Positions 29,170 to 37,269 of a DNA stretch of 58,943 nt are shown here, piece after piece. The notes beneath the pieces are model-generated. The model was not told the origin of the DNA and made no database searches. It saw nothing but the letters and a program-made list of their open reading frames with translations. The stretch is from Syntrophorhabdus sp. PtaB.Bin047 (GTDB lineage: Bacteria; Desulfobacterota; Syntrophorhabdia; Syntrophorhabdales; Syntrophorhabdaceae): contig MVQP01000008.1 of the NCBI GenBank assembly GCA_002067235.1, forward strand, positions 1 through 58,943, in the 5' to 3' direction. How positions within the stretch are numbered: the first letter of the stretch is position 1; every line of letters begins with the position of its first letter. Position numbers and translations under genes: made by a program.

Positions 29170-30255
29170 TTATATCCTTATAGGCATCACTATATTCTTG
29201 TAGCCCTCCGCATCCCGGGATCTGAAAAGGACGGCACCGTATGTCTTCGGTGCGGCTATCGTCACCTGGTCCCCCGTCAAATGCGTTACCACATCTATCA
29301 AAAACTTCACATTGAAGTTCATCGTCGTCTCTTCACCATCATACGTTATTCCGATGACCTCTTTAGCCCTTCCAATGTCCGACTCCGCCTCTATGGTCAT
29401 GGTGTTCTCGGACAGGGTCATCTTGACCGGCTCGGACCTTCCGATGATGGAAGAGACCTTCTTCAGACCCTTGAAGAGCAACTCCCTCTCAACTTCTGCC
29501 ACGTTCGTATTACCCGAGGGGAGAACGTTCTCATAATCAGGAAAATTTCCCTCGATGATTCGGGAGATTATCTTCATCTTCTCCGTGCTGAACTGAACGT
29601 GTTTCTCATCTATCACGATACGGACATCCTCTTCCTCTCCAATCACCCTCTCCACTTCCGAAACGGACCTCTTCGGGATCGTCATTCCCTGAAAGGGCTT
29701 CAGACCATCTATCTCCTTCTGGTAAAGGGCCATCCGGAAACCATCGGTGCCCACAACGACCACTTTCCCATCCTGACCCTTCATGAACATCCCCGTAAGT
29801 ATATACCGCGTCTCATCTACAGAAACGGCAAATTCCACCTTGTCTATCATCTCCAAAAGGATGCTCCCGGGAATAGTGAACTCTTCCCTCCCCGATATCT
29901 CCTTTGTCTCCGGAAACTCTTCAGGGTCCTGAAGGCTCAGCGATATTTCCGTCATCCTCTGCCGGATCGTCATGACGTTATCTTCAAAGACGAACTCTAT
30001 CTCTCCATTGTCCAGTTCCTTGAGTATCTCCAGAAATTTTCTTCCATGCACAACGACCTTTCTTTCCATATCCGTCACGAAGTCTATACTGGTGATGGCA
30101 CTCACTTCCAGGTCGGTGGAATACGCGGTGGTTCCCTTGCTGCCAAAATCGATGAGGATGTTGGAAAGAATTGGCATGAGAGACCTTTTCTCTGTTATTG
30201 AGACGACCCTTGATATTGGCTGCAGGATTGTGTTCTTATCTAGTATTATTCTCAT
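29170..30255 (-). CDS. dnaN: DNA polymerase III sliding clamp (beta subunit)
   Basis: About 361 residues. It starts MRIILDKNTILQPISRVVSI and has three repeated clamp domains, ending with the conserved C-terminus around YKNIVMPIRI. The frame opens at 30270, but GAGGAG seven bases above the ATG at 30255 and the conserved N-terminus select that start. It sits between dnaA and gyrB on the minus strand. Confidence 0.97.
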   Translation of the reverse strand: MRIILDKNTILQPISRVVSITEKRSLMPILSNILIDFGSKGTTAYSTDLEVSAITSIDFVTDMERKVVVHGRKFLEILKELDNGEIEFVFEDNVMTIRQRMTEISLSLQDPEEFPETKEISGREEFTIPGSILLEMIDKVEFAVSVDETRYILTGMFMKGQDGKVVVVGTDGFRMALYQKEIDGLKPFQGMTIPKRSVSEVERVIGEEEDVRIVIDEKHVQFSTEKMKIISRIIEGNFPDYENVLPSGNTNVAEVERELLFKGLKKVSSIIGRSEPVKMTLSENTMTIEAESDIGRAKEVIGITYDGEETTMNFNVKFLIDVVTHLTGDQVTIAAPKTYGAVLFRSRDAEGYKNIVMPIRI

Positions 30256-30372
30256 AAAGTAACTCCTCATAACAGATAAGTGGTGTTAAAATGTTGAAAA
30301 AGGTGCAACCAACCGACTTCACAGGATTAAGTGGATCTGGGTACTGTGCAAAAAACTGGGACAACTGTTGAA

Positions 30373-31689
30373 TCATGTTGACTTTAATCTTTGGATGATC
30401 TTTTCAACAGTGTTTTTCAACTCCTTTTTAACATTTAGTTCACTATCTATCTTCTTTATGGAATGGAGCACGGTGGCGTGGTCCTTGCCGCCCAATTTTT
30501 CGCCGATGCTCACCAGGGAGGAATCTGTCATTTTCCTCGACAGGTACATTGCTACCTGCCGGGGAACCATGATGGATTTGATCCGTTTGCTCGACCTTAT
30601 GTCGCCGAGGGTGACGGAGAAGTGTGAACATACCTCCTTGAGGATCATGTCGATGGTGATCTCCCTGTTTTTGTCCTTGATGATATGACTCATGATCTGC
30701 TTGACGAGATCTGTGGTGATCGGCGTGCTGTTCAGCGATGCATAGGCGCCGACACGGATCAGGGTTCCCTCGAGGGAACGGATCGAGTCCTCTGAATTAT
30801 TAGCTATGAAGAACGCCACGTCGAGCGGCAGGCTGATATTCTCCGCCTCCGCCTTCTTGTTCAAAATGGCGACCTTTGTCTCTATGTCCGGTGACTGTAT
30901 ATCGGCGACGAGCCCCCACTCGAACCGGGACTTCAGGCGTTCCTCGAAGTTCTCTATGTCCCTGGGGAATTTGTCGCTCGTTACCACGATCTGCTTCATA
31001 TTGTCGTAGAGTGTGTTAAAAGTGTGAAAGAACTCGGCCTGCGTCCTCTCCTTGCCGGCAATGAACTGGATGTCGTCGATGAGAATGATGTCCATCTTCC
31101 TGAACCTGTTCCGGAAGTCGTCCATCTTCTCATAGCGTATGGAATTGATGAGCTCGTTCGTGAAGGTCTCCGCCGTGATATAACATATGCGGTCGGGATT
31201 GATCGTGCCATGCTTTACAAGAAAGTTGCCCACCGCATTGAGAAGGTGCGTCTTGCCAAGGCCCACGCCGCCATATATGAACAGCGGGTTGTACGTCTTG
31301 CCGGGGTTTGTCGACACGGCGAGACAGGCGGCATTGGCAAACTGATTGCTCGTACCGACAACGAAGTTCTCAAAGGTGTACTTTGGATTGAACTGGCTGA
31401 AGGTCGCCTGCTTCCTGAGGACGACCGCCTTCTTCTCTTCCGCCTTCTCGTCCCTCTTGAGCACGTATTCAATCCTGACGTCCTCGTTCGTAGCATCCTT
31501 GAGGAGAGTTACGATGATGGGCTCGAAGTTCTCTGACACCCAGTCGCGGAAGAAAGCGTTCGGCACCCCGATACGGCAGTTGTGGTTCGTAAAGTCGATA
31601 AAGCTCAGGGGCTCTATCCACGTCTTAAAGCTGTCCTCACTGACAACGGAGGCTATCTTCGGCTTTATTTGGGAAAGGATATCAGACAT
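30373..31689 (-). CDS. dnaA: Chromosomal replication initiator protein DnaA
   Basis: 438 residues. AAA+ domain with Walker A GGVGLGKTHLL and Walker B IILIDDIQFIAG. The C-terminal DNA-binding domain is KLGGKDHATVLHSIKKID. It unwinds oriC and recruits the replisome. A consensus-like promoter lies at 31814-31842 and a DnaA-box-like sequence sits in the leader at 31722-31730, suggesting autoregulation. No good Shine-Dalgarno precedes the ATG at 31689. Confidence 0.98.
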   Translation of the reverse strand: MSDILSQIKPKIASVVSEDSFKTWIEPLSFIDFTNHNCRIGVPNAFFRDWVSENFEPIIVTLLKDATNEDVRIEYVLKRDEKAEEKKAVVLRKQATFSQFNPKYTFENFVVGTSNQFANAACLAVSTNPGKTYNPLFIYGGVGLGKTHLLNAVGNFLVKHGTINPDRICYITAETFTNELINSIRYEKMDDFRNRFRKMDIILIDDIQFIAGKERTQAEFFHTFNTLYDNMKQIVVTSDKFPRDIENFEERLKSRFEWGLVADIQSPDIETKVAILNKKAEAENISLPLDVAFFIANNSEDSIRSLEGTLIRVGAYASLNSTPITTDLVKQIMSHIIKDKNREITIDMILKEVCSHFSVTLGDIRSSKRIKSIMVPRQVAMYLSRKMTDSSLVSIGEKLGGKDHATVLHSIKKIDSELNVKKELKNTVEKIIQRLKST

Positions 31690-31721
31690 GGTATGGATTG
31701 TTTCAACAACTTTTCAACATA

Positions 31722-31730
31722 TGTGGAAAA
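31722..31730 (-). promoter_or_regulatory. DnaA-box-like site in the dnaA leader
   Basis: TTTTCCACA on the minus strand differs from the TTATCCACA box at one position. It lies between the dnaA promoter and its start. No cluster of boxes was found in 31690-31914 or in the dnaA-dnaN gap 30271-30372, so an origin is not demonstrated here. Confidence 0.45.
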
Positions 31731-31813
31731 CTAGTAGTACCCCAGAGGCTTGGAATTAACCCTAATGTAACTGAGAATCTTGTCAAAGTAATGTGCTGGG
31801 TAACGTGCATTCA

Positions 31814-31842
31814 ATTGTACAGGACATTTTTTTGCAAGTCAA
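31814..31842 (-). promoter_or_regulatory. Promoter of dnaA
   Basis: On the minus strand TTGACT (31842-31837) and TACAAT (31819-31814) are 17 bases apart, giving a leader of about 120 bases. Confidence 0.75.
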
Positions 31843-31914
31843 CACTTTTTCCTCGGCTCCCTCAAGGCGAACGCACCGGTTTGCGGGTCCCGTGATTTTC
31901 TGCTACTATACATC

Positions 31915-32358
31915 ATGCCAAGACGGGAGATTCTGTCGGCCGCCCTTCTCTTCCTTTCCTTTCTGGCCCCCCTTGCCGCCATGGGTCAGGAGACCATGGG
32001 GCAGGTGCGGGAACTGGTGATGAAGGAGAAGAAGCCCGCTGTCGTGTACCTCTTCACGCCCTCCTGCGGCTACTGCAAGGCCATGGACAAAAGCGTCTTC
32101 TCGGATCGCGATATACGCCGCGAGCTCGCCGCCGGCACGGTTTTCGTGCGCATCAACGGCGAAACGGCAGCAGGAGCCGCGAGAGAAAACAAGATCATTG
32201 GCTATCCAACGACCATCCTCCTTGACGACAGCGGAAACAAGATCATCCAGATCCCGGGGTACATCGGGAAAAAGGACTTCAAGGCCGTTCTATCCTATCT
32301 GACCGGCAGGCACTACAGGAAGATGTCGCTGATGGAATACCTGAAGAAGAAGGGCTAA
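31915..32358 (+). CDS. Periplasmic thioredoxin-fold protein
   Basis: 147 residues. A signal peptide (about residues 1-25) is followed by a thioredoxin-fold domain with the redox pair CGYC in YLFTPSCGYCKAMDK and the cis-proline segment GYPTTILLDDSG. It resembles SoxW/thioredoxin-like periplasmic reductases that handle disulfides, sometimes in cytochrome maturation. It is divergent from dnaA and convergent with the NlpC/P60 gene. The partner is not known. Confidence 0.85.
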   Translation: MPRREILSAALLFLSFLAPLAAMGQETMGQVRELVMKEKKPAVVYLFTPSCGYCKAMDKSVFSDRDIRRELAAGTVFVRINGETAAGAARENKIIGYPTTILLDDSGNKIIQIPGYIGKKDFKAVLSYLTGRHYRKMSLMEYLKKKG

Positions 32359-32441
32359 GGAGAGAGCGACGGGGTCCAGGGAATACAGACAGGATCAGGC
32401 AAGCCCCGGGGCCCGGCATACCGACCCCCGCCCGCTTGCCC

Positions 32442-32909
32442 CTACATCAGCTTTCTGAATCCCACCAAATACCTGCGCCAGTACGTGGATTCCAGGGAGT
32501 CGACTGCCACGCCCCTTGATTTGGAGGCATGAACGAAATCGGACCCGTTGACCATGATCCCTATGTGGTCGTCGCTCTTGATCCTGAAAAGAACAAGATC
32601 GCCGGGCAGAGCCTCTCCCCGGGGTATCTCCGCGCCGTAACGCCCCTGCGCCTCCGCCGTAAGCGGTACCGAGATGCCCGCCTGTCTGTATGTAAAATAG
32701 ATGAGGCCGCTGCAGTCGAAGTAATCGGGCCCCTTTGCGCCGCTGCGGTACTTCTTGCCCTGCTGCGCCAGGGCGATCTGGACGATATCGGTGCGGGCCC
32801 CCGCGGGTACATCGAATATCTGGACCTTCCTCGGGGCGCAGGAGGGGATAAGGAACATGAGGAAGACGCACAGAAACACAGCTGACCTTCCGGCGGATAT
32901 CTTGTTCAT
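32442..32909 (-). CDS. NlpC/P60 family peptidoglycan hydrolase, probable lipoprotein
   Basis: 155 residues. A signal sequence ends in LIPSC, a likely lipobox. The NlpC/P60 domain has the catalytic Cys in YFDCSGLIYF, GDLVLFRIK, and the catalytic His in DDHIGIMV with the third polar residue in HASKSRG. It should cleave stem-peptide bonds in peptidoglycan from the outer or inner membrane surface. Its ATG overlaps the upstream HAD phosphatase gene by four bases. Confidence 0.88.
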   Translation of the reverse strand: MNKISAGRSAVFLCVFLMFLIPSCAPRKVQIFDVPAGARTDIVQIALAQQGKKYRSGAKGPDYFDCSGLIYFTYRQAGISVPLTAEAQGRYGAEIPRGEALPGDLVLFRIKSDDHIGIMVNGSDFVHASKSRGVAVDSLESTYWRRYLVGFRKLM

Positions 32910-33547
32910 CGGGCAACCCCCATCAGCGATTTTGCTTCGGACAGCTCTTCGATGTACGCAGTGCGGGCCGGGAAATTCGACGAGGCACCGTTGATGTTGA
33001 AACCGATGGGCAGGCCGACCTCCTCGAACATTCCCCTGTCTCCCTCCCCGTCCCCTATTGCGGAGGCCTCAGCGGAGGACAACCCGAGGCGCTCGAGGGT
33101 CCGCCGGACGATGGGGCCCTTCAGGTCGTAATCGACATGTATCGATATCTCCCCCGTCAGGCGACCGTCGCGGGAAAGCAGATCGTTGGAAAAGGAAAGG
33201 TCGACGGAAAGCTCCCTGCACACCTTGTCGACAAGGAGGGACAGCCCCGTGGAGACGATGACGGTGGTGATGCCCGCTCCCTTGAGGGACCCGATTAGAT
33301 CGTGGGCGCCGGCCTGATACGGCACCTCCCGGATGACGGATTCCACGTCCCCGACGGCAAGGCCCTTCCACAGGAGCGCGTCCCTTCTGCAGAACTCGTG
33401 GTAGTCGATCACGCCCCGCCTGAAGAGGGTCTGGTACTCGTCAGCGTTATCGGTCCACAGTCCGAGGCGCCGATGGAGGTATTCCCAGCTGCTCTTGACG
33501 GTGGTGAGGGTGCCGTCGCAGTCGAGGAACACTATCCGGATGGCCAT
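32906..33547 (-). CDS. HAD-superfamily phosphatase (SerB-like subclass IB)
   Basis: 213 residues. The nucleophile motif is FLDCDGTLTTV near the N-terminus. A helical cap follows, then motif II near TTVIVSTGLSLLVDKV and motif III/IV around SAIGDGEGDRGMFEEVG. It resembles phosphoserine phosphatase, but the substrate is not assigned. It is coupled to the NlpC/P60 gene by a four-base overlap. No clear ribosome binding site precedes the ATG. Confidence 0.85.
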   Translation of the reverse strand: MAIRIVFLDCDGTLTTVKSSWEYLHRRLGLWTDNADEYQTLFRRGVIDYHEFCRRDALLWKGLAVGDVESVIREVPYQAGAHDLIGSLKGAGITTVIVSTGLSLLVDKVCRELSVDLSFSNDLLSRDGRLTGEISIHVDYDLKGPIVRRTLERLGLSSAEASAIGDGEGDRGMFEEVGLPIGFNINGASSNFPARTAYIEELSEAKSLMGVAR

Positions 33548-33636
33548 GGGTGTTATATATCACCGGAGGCAAAAAAAAGCTATCCCTTAGATCCCCCGGG
33601 TGGACTATAATAGTAGCGCGGAGGAACCTGGAAGGA

Positions 33637-34218
33637 ATGGGGAAGGAAAATAGAGGCGGCGAAAAGCCCGACTGGGACGACAGGTATCGAAAGGGTTCTT
33701 ACGACGACCCCGACGACCCCCACGACCTCCTCGTGAGGTACCGGCACCTTTTCGAGGGGCGGGTGGCCGACATTGCCATGGGGGCCGGGAGGGATGCCCT
33801 CTTCCTCGCGTCGCAAGGTGTTAGCGTGACGGGGCTTGAGCGCTCATGGGAGGGCCTCGGGATCGCCCGAAAGGCCGCGGCGACGGGGGGGCTCTCCCTC
33901 GGGATGGTGCAGGGAGACGCGGCACGACTGCCCTTCAGGAAAGGCTCTTTCCAAGGGGTCATCGTCTTTTATTTCCTGCTCCGGGAGATCGCTCCGGACA
34001 TTGCGGCCGTGCTCGACAGGGGTGGTATACTTATGTATGAGACATTCCTCAAGGCGGGCGGCGACGCGGAGCATCCCGGGAACCCCGCCTTTCTTCTTGA
34101 GAGAGGAGAGCTCCCGGCCCTCTTTCCCGGGTTCGACCTCATCCACTACGATGAGGGGTTGAGGGAGCACAGGGGCAGGATGCGGGCGACGGCACAACTG
34201 GTGGCGAGGAAGAGATGA
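33637..34218 (+). CDS. SAM-dependent methyltransferase, class I
   Basis: About 193 residues. Rossmann motif I reads VADIAMGAGRDALFLASQG, followed by an acidic residue strand (VTGLERSWEG) and VQGDAARLPFRKGSF. It resembles thiopurine/tellurite-type small methyltransferases (TehB-like) in length and start (KPDWDDRYRKGSYDDP). The substrate is unknown. The frame opens at 33550, but the ATG at 33637 follows GAAGGA and fits the domain boundary; a TATAAT lies at 33606. It begins a four-gene plus-strand operon in which each start overlaps or closely follows the previous stop. Confidence 0.82.
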   Translation: MGKENRGGEKPDWDDRYRKGSYDDPDDPHDLLVRYRHLFEGRVADIAMGAGRDALFLASQGVSVTGLERSWEGLGIARKAAATGGLSLGMVQGDAARLPFRKGSFQGVIVFYFLLREIAPDIAAVLDRGGILMYETFLKAGGDAEHPGNPAFLLERGELPALFPGFDLIHYDEGLREHRGRMRATAQLVARKR

Positions 34219-34829
34219 TCGTTGAGTGGAACCCGGATCGGCCGAAGAGGAAGGTGACCGAACTGATCCTGCGGACGATGGAGGAAGGCGGGATCATAGC
34301 ATACCCCACGGACACGCATTACGGGATCGGGTGCGACCTGTTCAACATCAAGTCCATACGGAAACTGTACGCGATGAAGCGGCTGGACCCGAAGAGGGCG
34401 CTCAGCATCATCTGCAGGGACATGAAGGACATCAGCACCTACGCCGTGCTCAGTGATTTCTCCTTCGACATCGTCAAGTGGTACCTGCCCGGACCCTTTA
34501 CCTTCGTCCTGAAGGCGAGGAAGATCATTCCCAAGCTTCTCATGACGGACAGGAAAGAGGTCGGGGTCAGGATACCGGCCCACCCCGTGCCGGTGGGAAT
34601 AGCGGGCCTGTGCGGCCGGCCCGTCATCAACACGAGCGCCCGCATTGCCGGAGAAGAGGTCATGACCGACCCGCGGGTGATCGAAAAGACCTTCGGCGAC
34701 AACATCTCCCTTGTTGTGGACGGCGGGATCCTGGCGAGCGAGCCGTCCACAGTGGTCAGGCTCGCCGACGATGTCGCGGAGCTGGTGAGGGAAGGAAAGG
34801 GAGCCCTTGACGACCGCATCTCCCGGTAG
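34215..34829 (+). CDS. YciO-type Sua5/YrdC family protein
   Basis: 204 residues. It begins IVEWNPDRPKRKVTELILRT, then has YPTDTHYGIGCDLFN, IICRDMKDISTYA and the VGVRIPAHPV and PSTVVRL segments. These match the YciO branch of the YrdC double-stranded-RNA-binding fold rather than the tRNA threonylcarbamoyladenylate synthase TsaC proper. YciO proteins can have related but weaker activity; the role here is inferred. It overlaps the upstream methyltransferase by four bases. Confidence 0.88.
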   Translation: MIVEWNPDRPKRKVTELILRTMEEGGIIAYPTDTHYGIGCDLFNIKSIRKLYAMKRLDPKRALSIICRDMKDISTYAVLSDFSFDIVKWYLPGPFTFVLKARKIIPKLLMTDRKEVGVRIPAHPVPVGIAGLCGRPVINTSARIAGEEVMTDPRVIEKTFGDNISLVVDGGILASEPSTVVRLADDVAELVREGKGALDDRISR

Positions 34830-34839
34830 GGGGTCCAAA

Positions 34840-35619
34840 ATGCGTCGGACGGATGTGCGGGAAGGGAACGCCGGGGTCATAGGTAGTTACAGGGACCATG
34901 ACCTTCACGCTCGTGTCGGGACCATCATACGGGAGCATTCCGAGAACGCAAGGGACATCAGAAGCGTTGTCCGTGACGCGGTCCCCTGGCCCGGCGTGAG
35001 AAGCATCCTCGACCTCGGATGCGGGTACGGCTGGTTCGAGGAGGTCATGCCCGGAGGGCTCGACCTCATCGTCGGGATAGACTGTCTTCCGGAGAACGAG
35101 GCCCCTTTCCTCGCCAACGCGAGCGCCCGCGCCCGGGAGGCGGCCTTCCGTGTCATGACCCTGCCCGCGCCGACGGGGCTGCCGGCGGACCACTTCGACC
35201 TCGTCCTCTCCCTTTATTCGCTGTATTTCTTCCCCGGCGCCGTCGGGGAGATAGCCCGGGTCCTCAAACCGGGGGGGTCCTTCCTCAGCCTTACCCACAG
35301 CGCCTCCATGCTCGAGGAGGGCCAGCACTACTTTGACTTCAGGAACCTGAGAAAGGTCATAGAGCGGTTTTCCGCAGAGAACGGCGAGGCTTTTCTGAGG
35401 CAGCATTTCACGACGGTGAGCCACATTGATTACCCTAACGCGCTCCTCTTCCGCGAGGGCGACGAGGATTCACTCGCCCTGTACATAGATTTCAAGAGAG
35501 AGTTCATCGAAAAGGATGTGGATCCCCGCATCGTCAGGGACAAGATGCTCTCCGAGCTTCGCCGGAAGGGCGAGCTCAGGTTCAACAAGAACGACAGGAT
35601 ATTCATGGCGGGGAAATGA
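34840..35619 (+). CDS. SAM-dependent methyltransferase, class I (second)
   Basis: About 259 residues. Motif I is ILDLGCGYGWFEEVMPGGL and motif IV is FDLVLSLYSLYFFPGAVGEI, with RVLKPGGSFLSLTH after it, as in the UbiE/type 11 methyltransferases. Substrate unknown. A TTG 33 bases upstream is possible, but AGGGGG six bases above the ATG at 34840 supports that start. It overlaps the Nudix gene by four bases. Confidence 0.82.
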   Translation: MRRTDVREGNAGVIGSYRDHDLHARVGTIIREHSENARDIRSVVRDAVPWPGVRSILDLGCGYGWFEEVMPGGLDLIVGIDCLPENEAPFLANASARAREAAFRVMTLPAPTGLPADHFDLVLSLYSLYFFPGAVGEIARVLKPGGSFLSLTHSASMLEEGQHYFDFRNLRKVIERFSAENGEAFLRQHFTTVSHIDYPNALLFREGDEDSLALYIDFKREFIEKDVDPRIVRDKMLSELRRKGELRFNKNDRIFMAGK

Positions 35620-36662
35620 AGAAGAAGGTCTACTGCGCCCATTGCGGAACGCCTCTCGGCACCGACTTCCTTGAAGGCAAGCACAGACAGGTGTGCGGCG
35701 CGTGCAACACGGTCTATTACGAGAACCCGCTGCCCGTCGCGTCGGTGATCCTCGCGAACAGCAGGCGCGAGATACTCCTCGTACGCCGGGCGAAGGAGCC
35801 CTTCAAGGACATGTGGTGCTGCCCCATCGGCTTCGCCGAGACAGGGGAGAGCATAGAGGACGCCGCCCTTCGGGAACTGAAGGAGGAAGCGGGCGTGGAG
35901 GGGAGGATCGTGCAGCTCCTCGACGTGGGCTCCCACGTGAACCCGCTGTACGGCGAACTCCTCATCGTCACCTTCGAGGTCGAGAAGACAGGCGGACAGG
36001 AAAGGGCCGGCGATGACGCCTCGGAGGCGAGATATTTCCCCGTCATGAACCTTCCGAAACTTGCCTTCGATTCGCAGGTAAAGGCCCTGGGAAGGTTCAT
36101 GGAACTGAAAAAGGACCTCTGGAGCATCCACGATTCCTTTGAGACCTTCGTGGAGAGCACCGTGAAGGACAGGATCGGATACCCCGTCGTCCTCCTGTCT
36201 GACGAACTCGCCAATGCCGTGCAGGAGAACTCGGAGAAGATTGTCAACCTGTGGCTCGATGACATAACGACGAACCCGTCGACGCGGTCCTACCGGCGCG
36301 TGGACAGGGACGCCCTGCATTCGAGAGCCATGGTCATCATGGGCCAGTTCGGAGCCTGGCTGAGGAAAGAAAAGAGCGAGAGCGAATTCACGTCCTTCTA
36401 CCGCAGCCTGGGCAGGGAGCGCAACGAGGGCGGGGTGCCCCTGGAGGAGGCCATCAGCTCCTTAAGCCTCCTCAAGAAACACGTGTGGATGTTCACCTAT
36501 TCCTTCGGCGTCTGGGAGAAGGCTGTCGATATCTACCGCATGTTCGAACTGGGAGAGCGCCTCGTCTACTTCTTCGACCGTGCCGCATACCACACGGCGG
36601 TGGGATACGCGGGCAAGAAAAGGGGCGCGGCCACCCCCCGAAACCCCACACCCGCCACCTAG
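35616..36662 (+). CDS. Nudix hydrolase with zinc ribbon and C-terminal RsbRD-like helical domain
   Basis: 348 residues. Residues about 6-30 hold a zinc ribbon (CAHCG and CGACN). A Nudix domain with a perfect box, GFAETGESIEDAALRELKEEAGV in part, covers about 38-165. The rest, about 185-335, is an all-helical domain with WLDDITTNPSTRSYRR, FYRSLGRERNEGGVPLEEA and SLLKKHVWMF, which I read as similar to the RsbRD N-terminal sensor domain. The zinc ribbon plus Nudix resembles NudC-like NADH or ADP-ribose pyrophosphatases. Fusion to a putative sensor domain is unusual. It is the last gene of the methyltransferase/YciO operon. The domain call for the C-terminus is by eye only. Confidence 0.8.
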   Translation: MKKKVYCAHCGTPLGTDFLEGKHRQVCGACNTVYYENPLPVASVILANSRREILLVRRAKEPFKDMWCCPIGFAETGESIEDAALRELKEEAGVEGRIVQLLDVGSHVNPLYGELLIVTFEVEKTGGQERAGDDASEARYFPVMNLPKLAFDSQVKALGRFMELKKDLWSIHDSFETFVESTVKDRIGYPVVLLSDELANAVQENSEKIVNLWLDDITTNPSTRSYRRVDRDALHSRAMVIMGQFGAWLRKEKSESEFTSFYRSLGRERNEGGVPLEEAISSLSLLKKHVWMFTYSFGVWEKAVDIYRMFELGERLVYFFDRAAYHTAVGYAGKKRGAATPRNPTPAT

Positions 36663-36673
36663 CCCCCCAGGGT

Positions 36674-36773
36674 GTCCTATTGGTCCTAAGTGTCCTGTAT
36701 GTCGTATAGGTCCAATAGGTCCTATAGGACAGAACCCGATAAGACCAATAGGACATATAGGATCGATAGGACG
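36674..36773. repeat. 9-bp-period GTCCTATAG repeat with terminal inverted repeat
   Basis: From 36674, six consecutive 9-base words start with GTC (GTCCTATTG, GTCCTAAGT, GTCCTGTAT, GTCGTATAG, GTCCAATAG, GTCCTATAG). GTCCTATTGGTC (36674-36685) is mirrored exactly by GACCAATAGGAC (36743-36754). It fills the gap between the Nudix and cytochrome genes. Confidence 0.75.
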
Positions 36774-36820
36774 GGCGGGGGTAGGGCCGTCATGACCCTC
36801 GGGGCCGGGCGCCCCTTTGC

Positions 36821-36850
36821 TTGACTTATCTCCCAAACTTGCGATAACAT
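36821..36850 (+). promoter_or_regulatory. Putative promoter of the cytochrome-resB-ccsA operon
   Basis: TTGACT (36821-36826) is followed by GATAAC (36843-36848) after 16 bases or TAACAT (36845-36850) after 18. Confidence 0.5.
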
Positions 36851-36885
36851 TCTGAGTATTTGAAAACCCGATGAAGAGGTGTGAT

Positions 36886-37269
36886 ATGAAAAAGGAAGTA
36901 AGGATCGCACTCGGACTGGCAGTGGTCGTTGTCTTCGTCCTCGTGTTGCTGACGGGCGCTTTTGCCCAGAAGAAGGCCCCGGAATCGATGATGCTCAAGC
37001 TCGAGGGGGCGAAGTTCCCTCCCGTGCCCTTCTCCCATCCCCTGCATACGGAAAAGGCGAAGATAGACTGCGCTGAATGCCACCACAAAGACAAGAACCC
37101 GAAGGAGCCCGGGGGATGTATGCCCTGCCACGACCTCAAGGACGTGAAGAACGGCGCGATACCGATCAAGGACGCGTACCACAAGAACTGCATAGAATGC
37201 CACAAACAGTCATCGGCGAAAGGGGTAAAGGCGCCGACGAAGTGTAATGACTGCCACAAGAAGCAGTAG
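36886..37269 (+). CDS. Periplasmic tetraheme cytochrome c (class III, c3/c7-like)
   Basis: 127 residues. An uncleaved or cleaved N-terminal signal (hydrophobic to about residue 27, ending AFAQ) is followed by four CxxCH heme sites: CAECH, CMPCH, CIECH and CNDCH. Extra histidines (FSHPLH, CHHKD, DAYHKNC) would serve as axial ligands, as in cytochrome c3. It carries electrons in the periplasm. The ATG at 36886 has AAGAGG upstream; the frame opens 15 bases earlier. The maturation genes resB and ccsA follow, with a 23-base overlap to resB. Confidence 0.92.
   Translation: MKKEVRIALGLAVVVVFVLVLLTGAFAQKKAPESMMLKLEGAKFPPVPFSHPLHTEKAKIDCAECHHKDKNPKEPGGCMPCHDLKDVKNGAIPIKDAYHKNCIECHKQSSAKGVKAPTKCNDCHKKQ

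Noticed and set aside
30271..30372. oriC in the dnaA-dnaN gap
   Set aside because: It is only about 100 bases, and no good DnaA boxes were found.
35927..35942. CACGTGAA-containing sequence as parS
   Set aside because: It lies inside the Nudix gene, with several mismatches in both arms.
36580..36795. Collagen-like Gly-Pro-Ile frame
   Set aside because: It arises from the 9-bp intergenic repeat, and its 5' part overlaps the Nudix gene in another frame.
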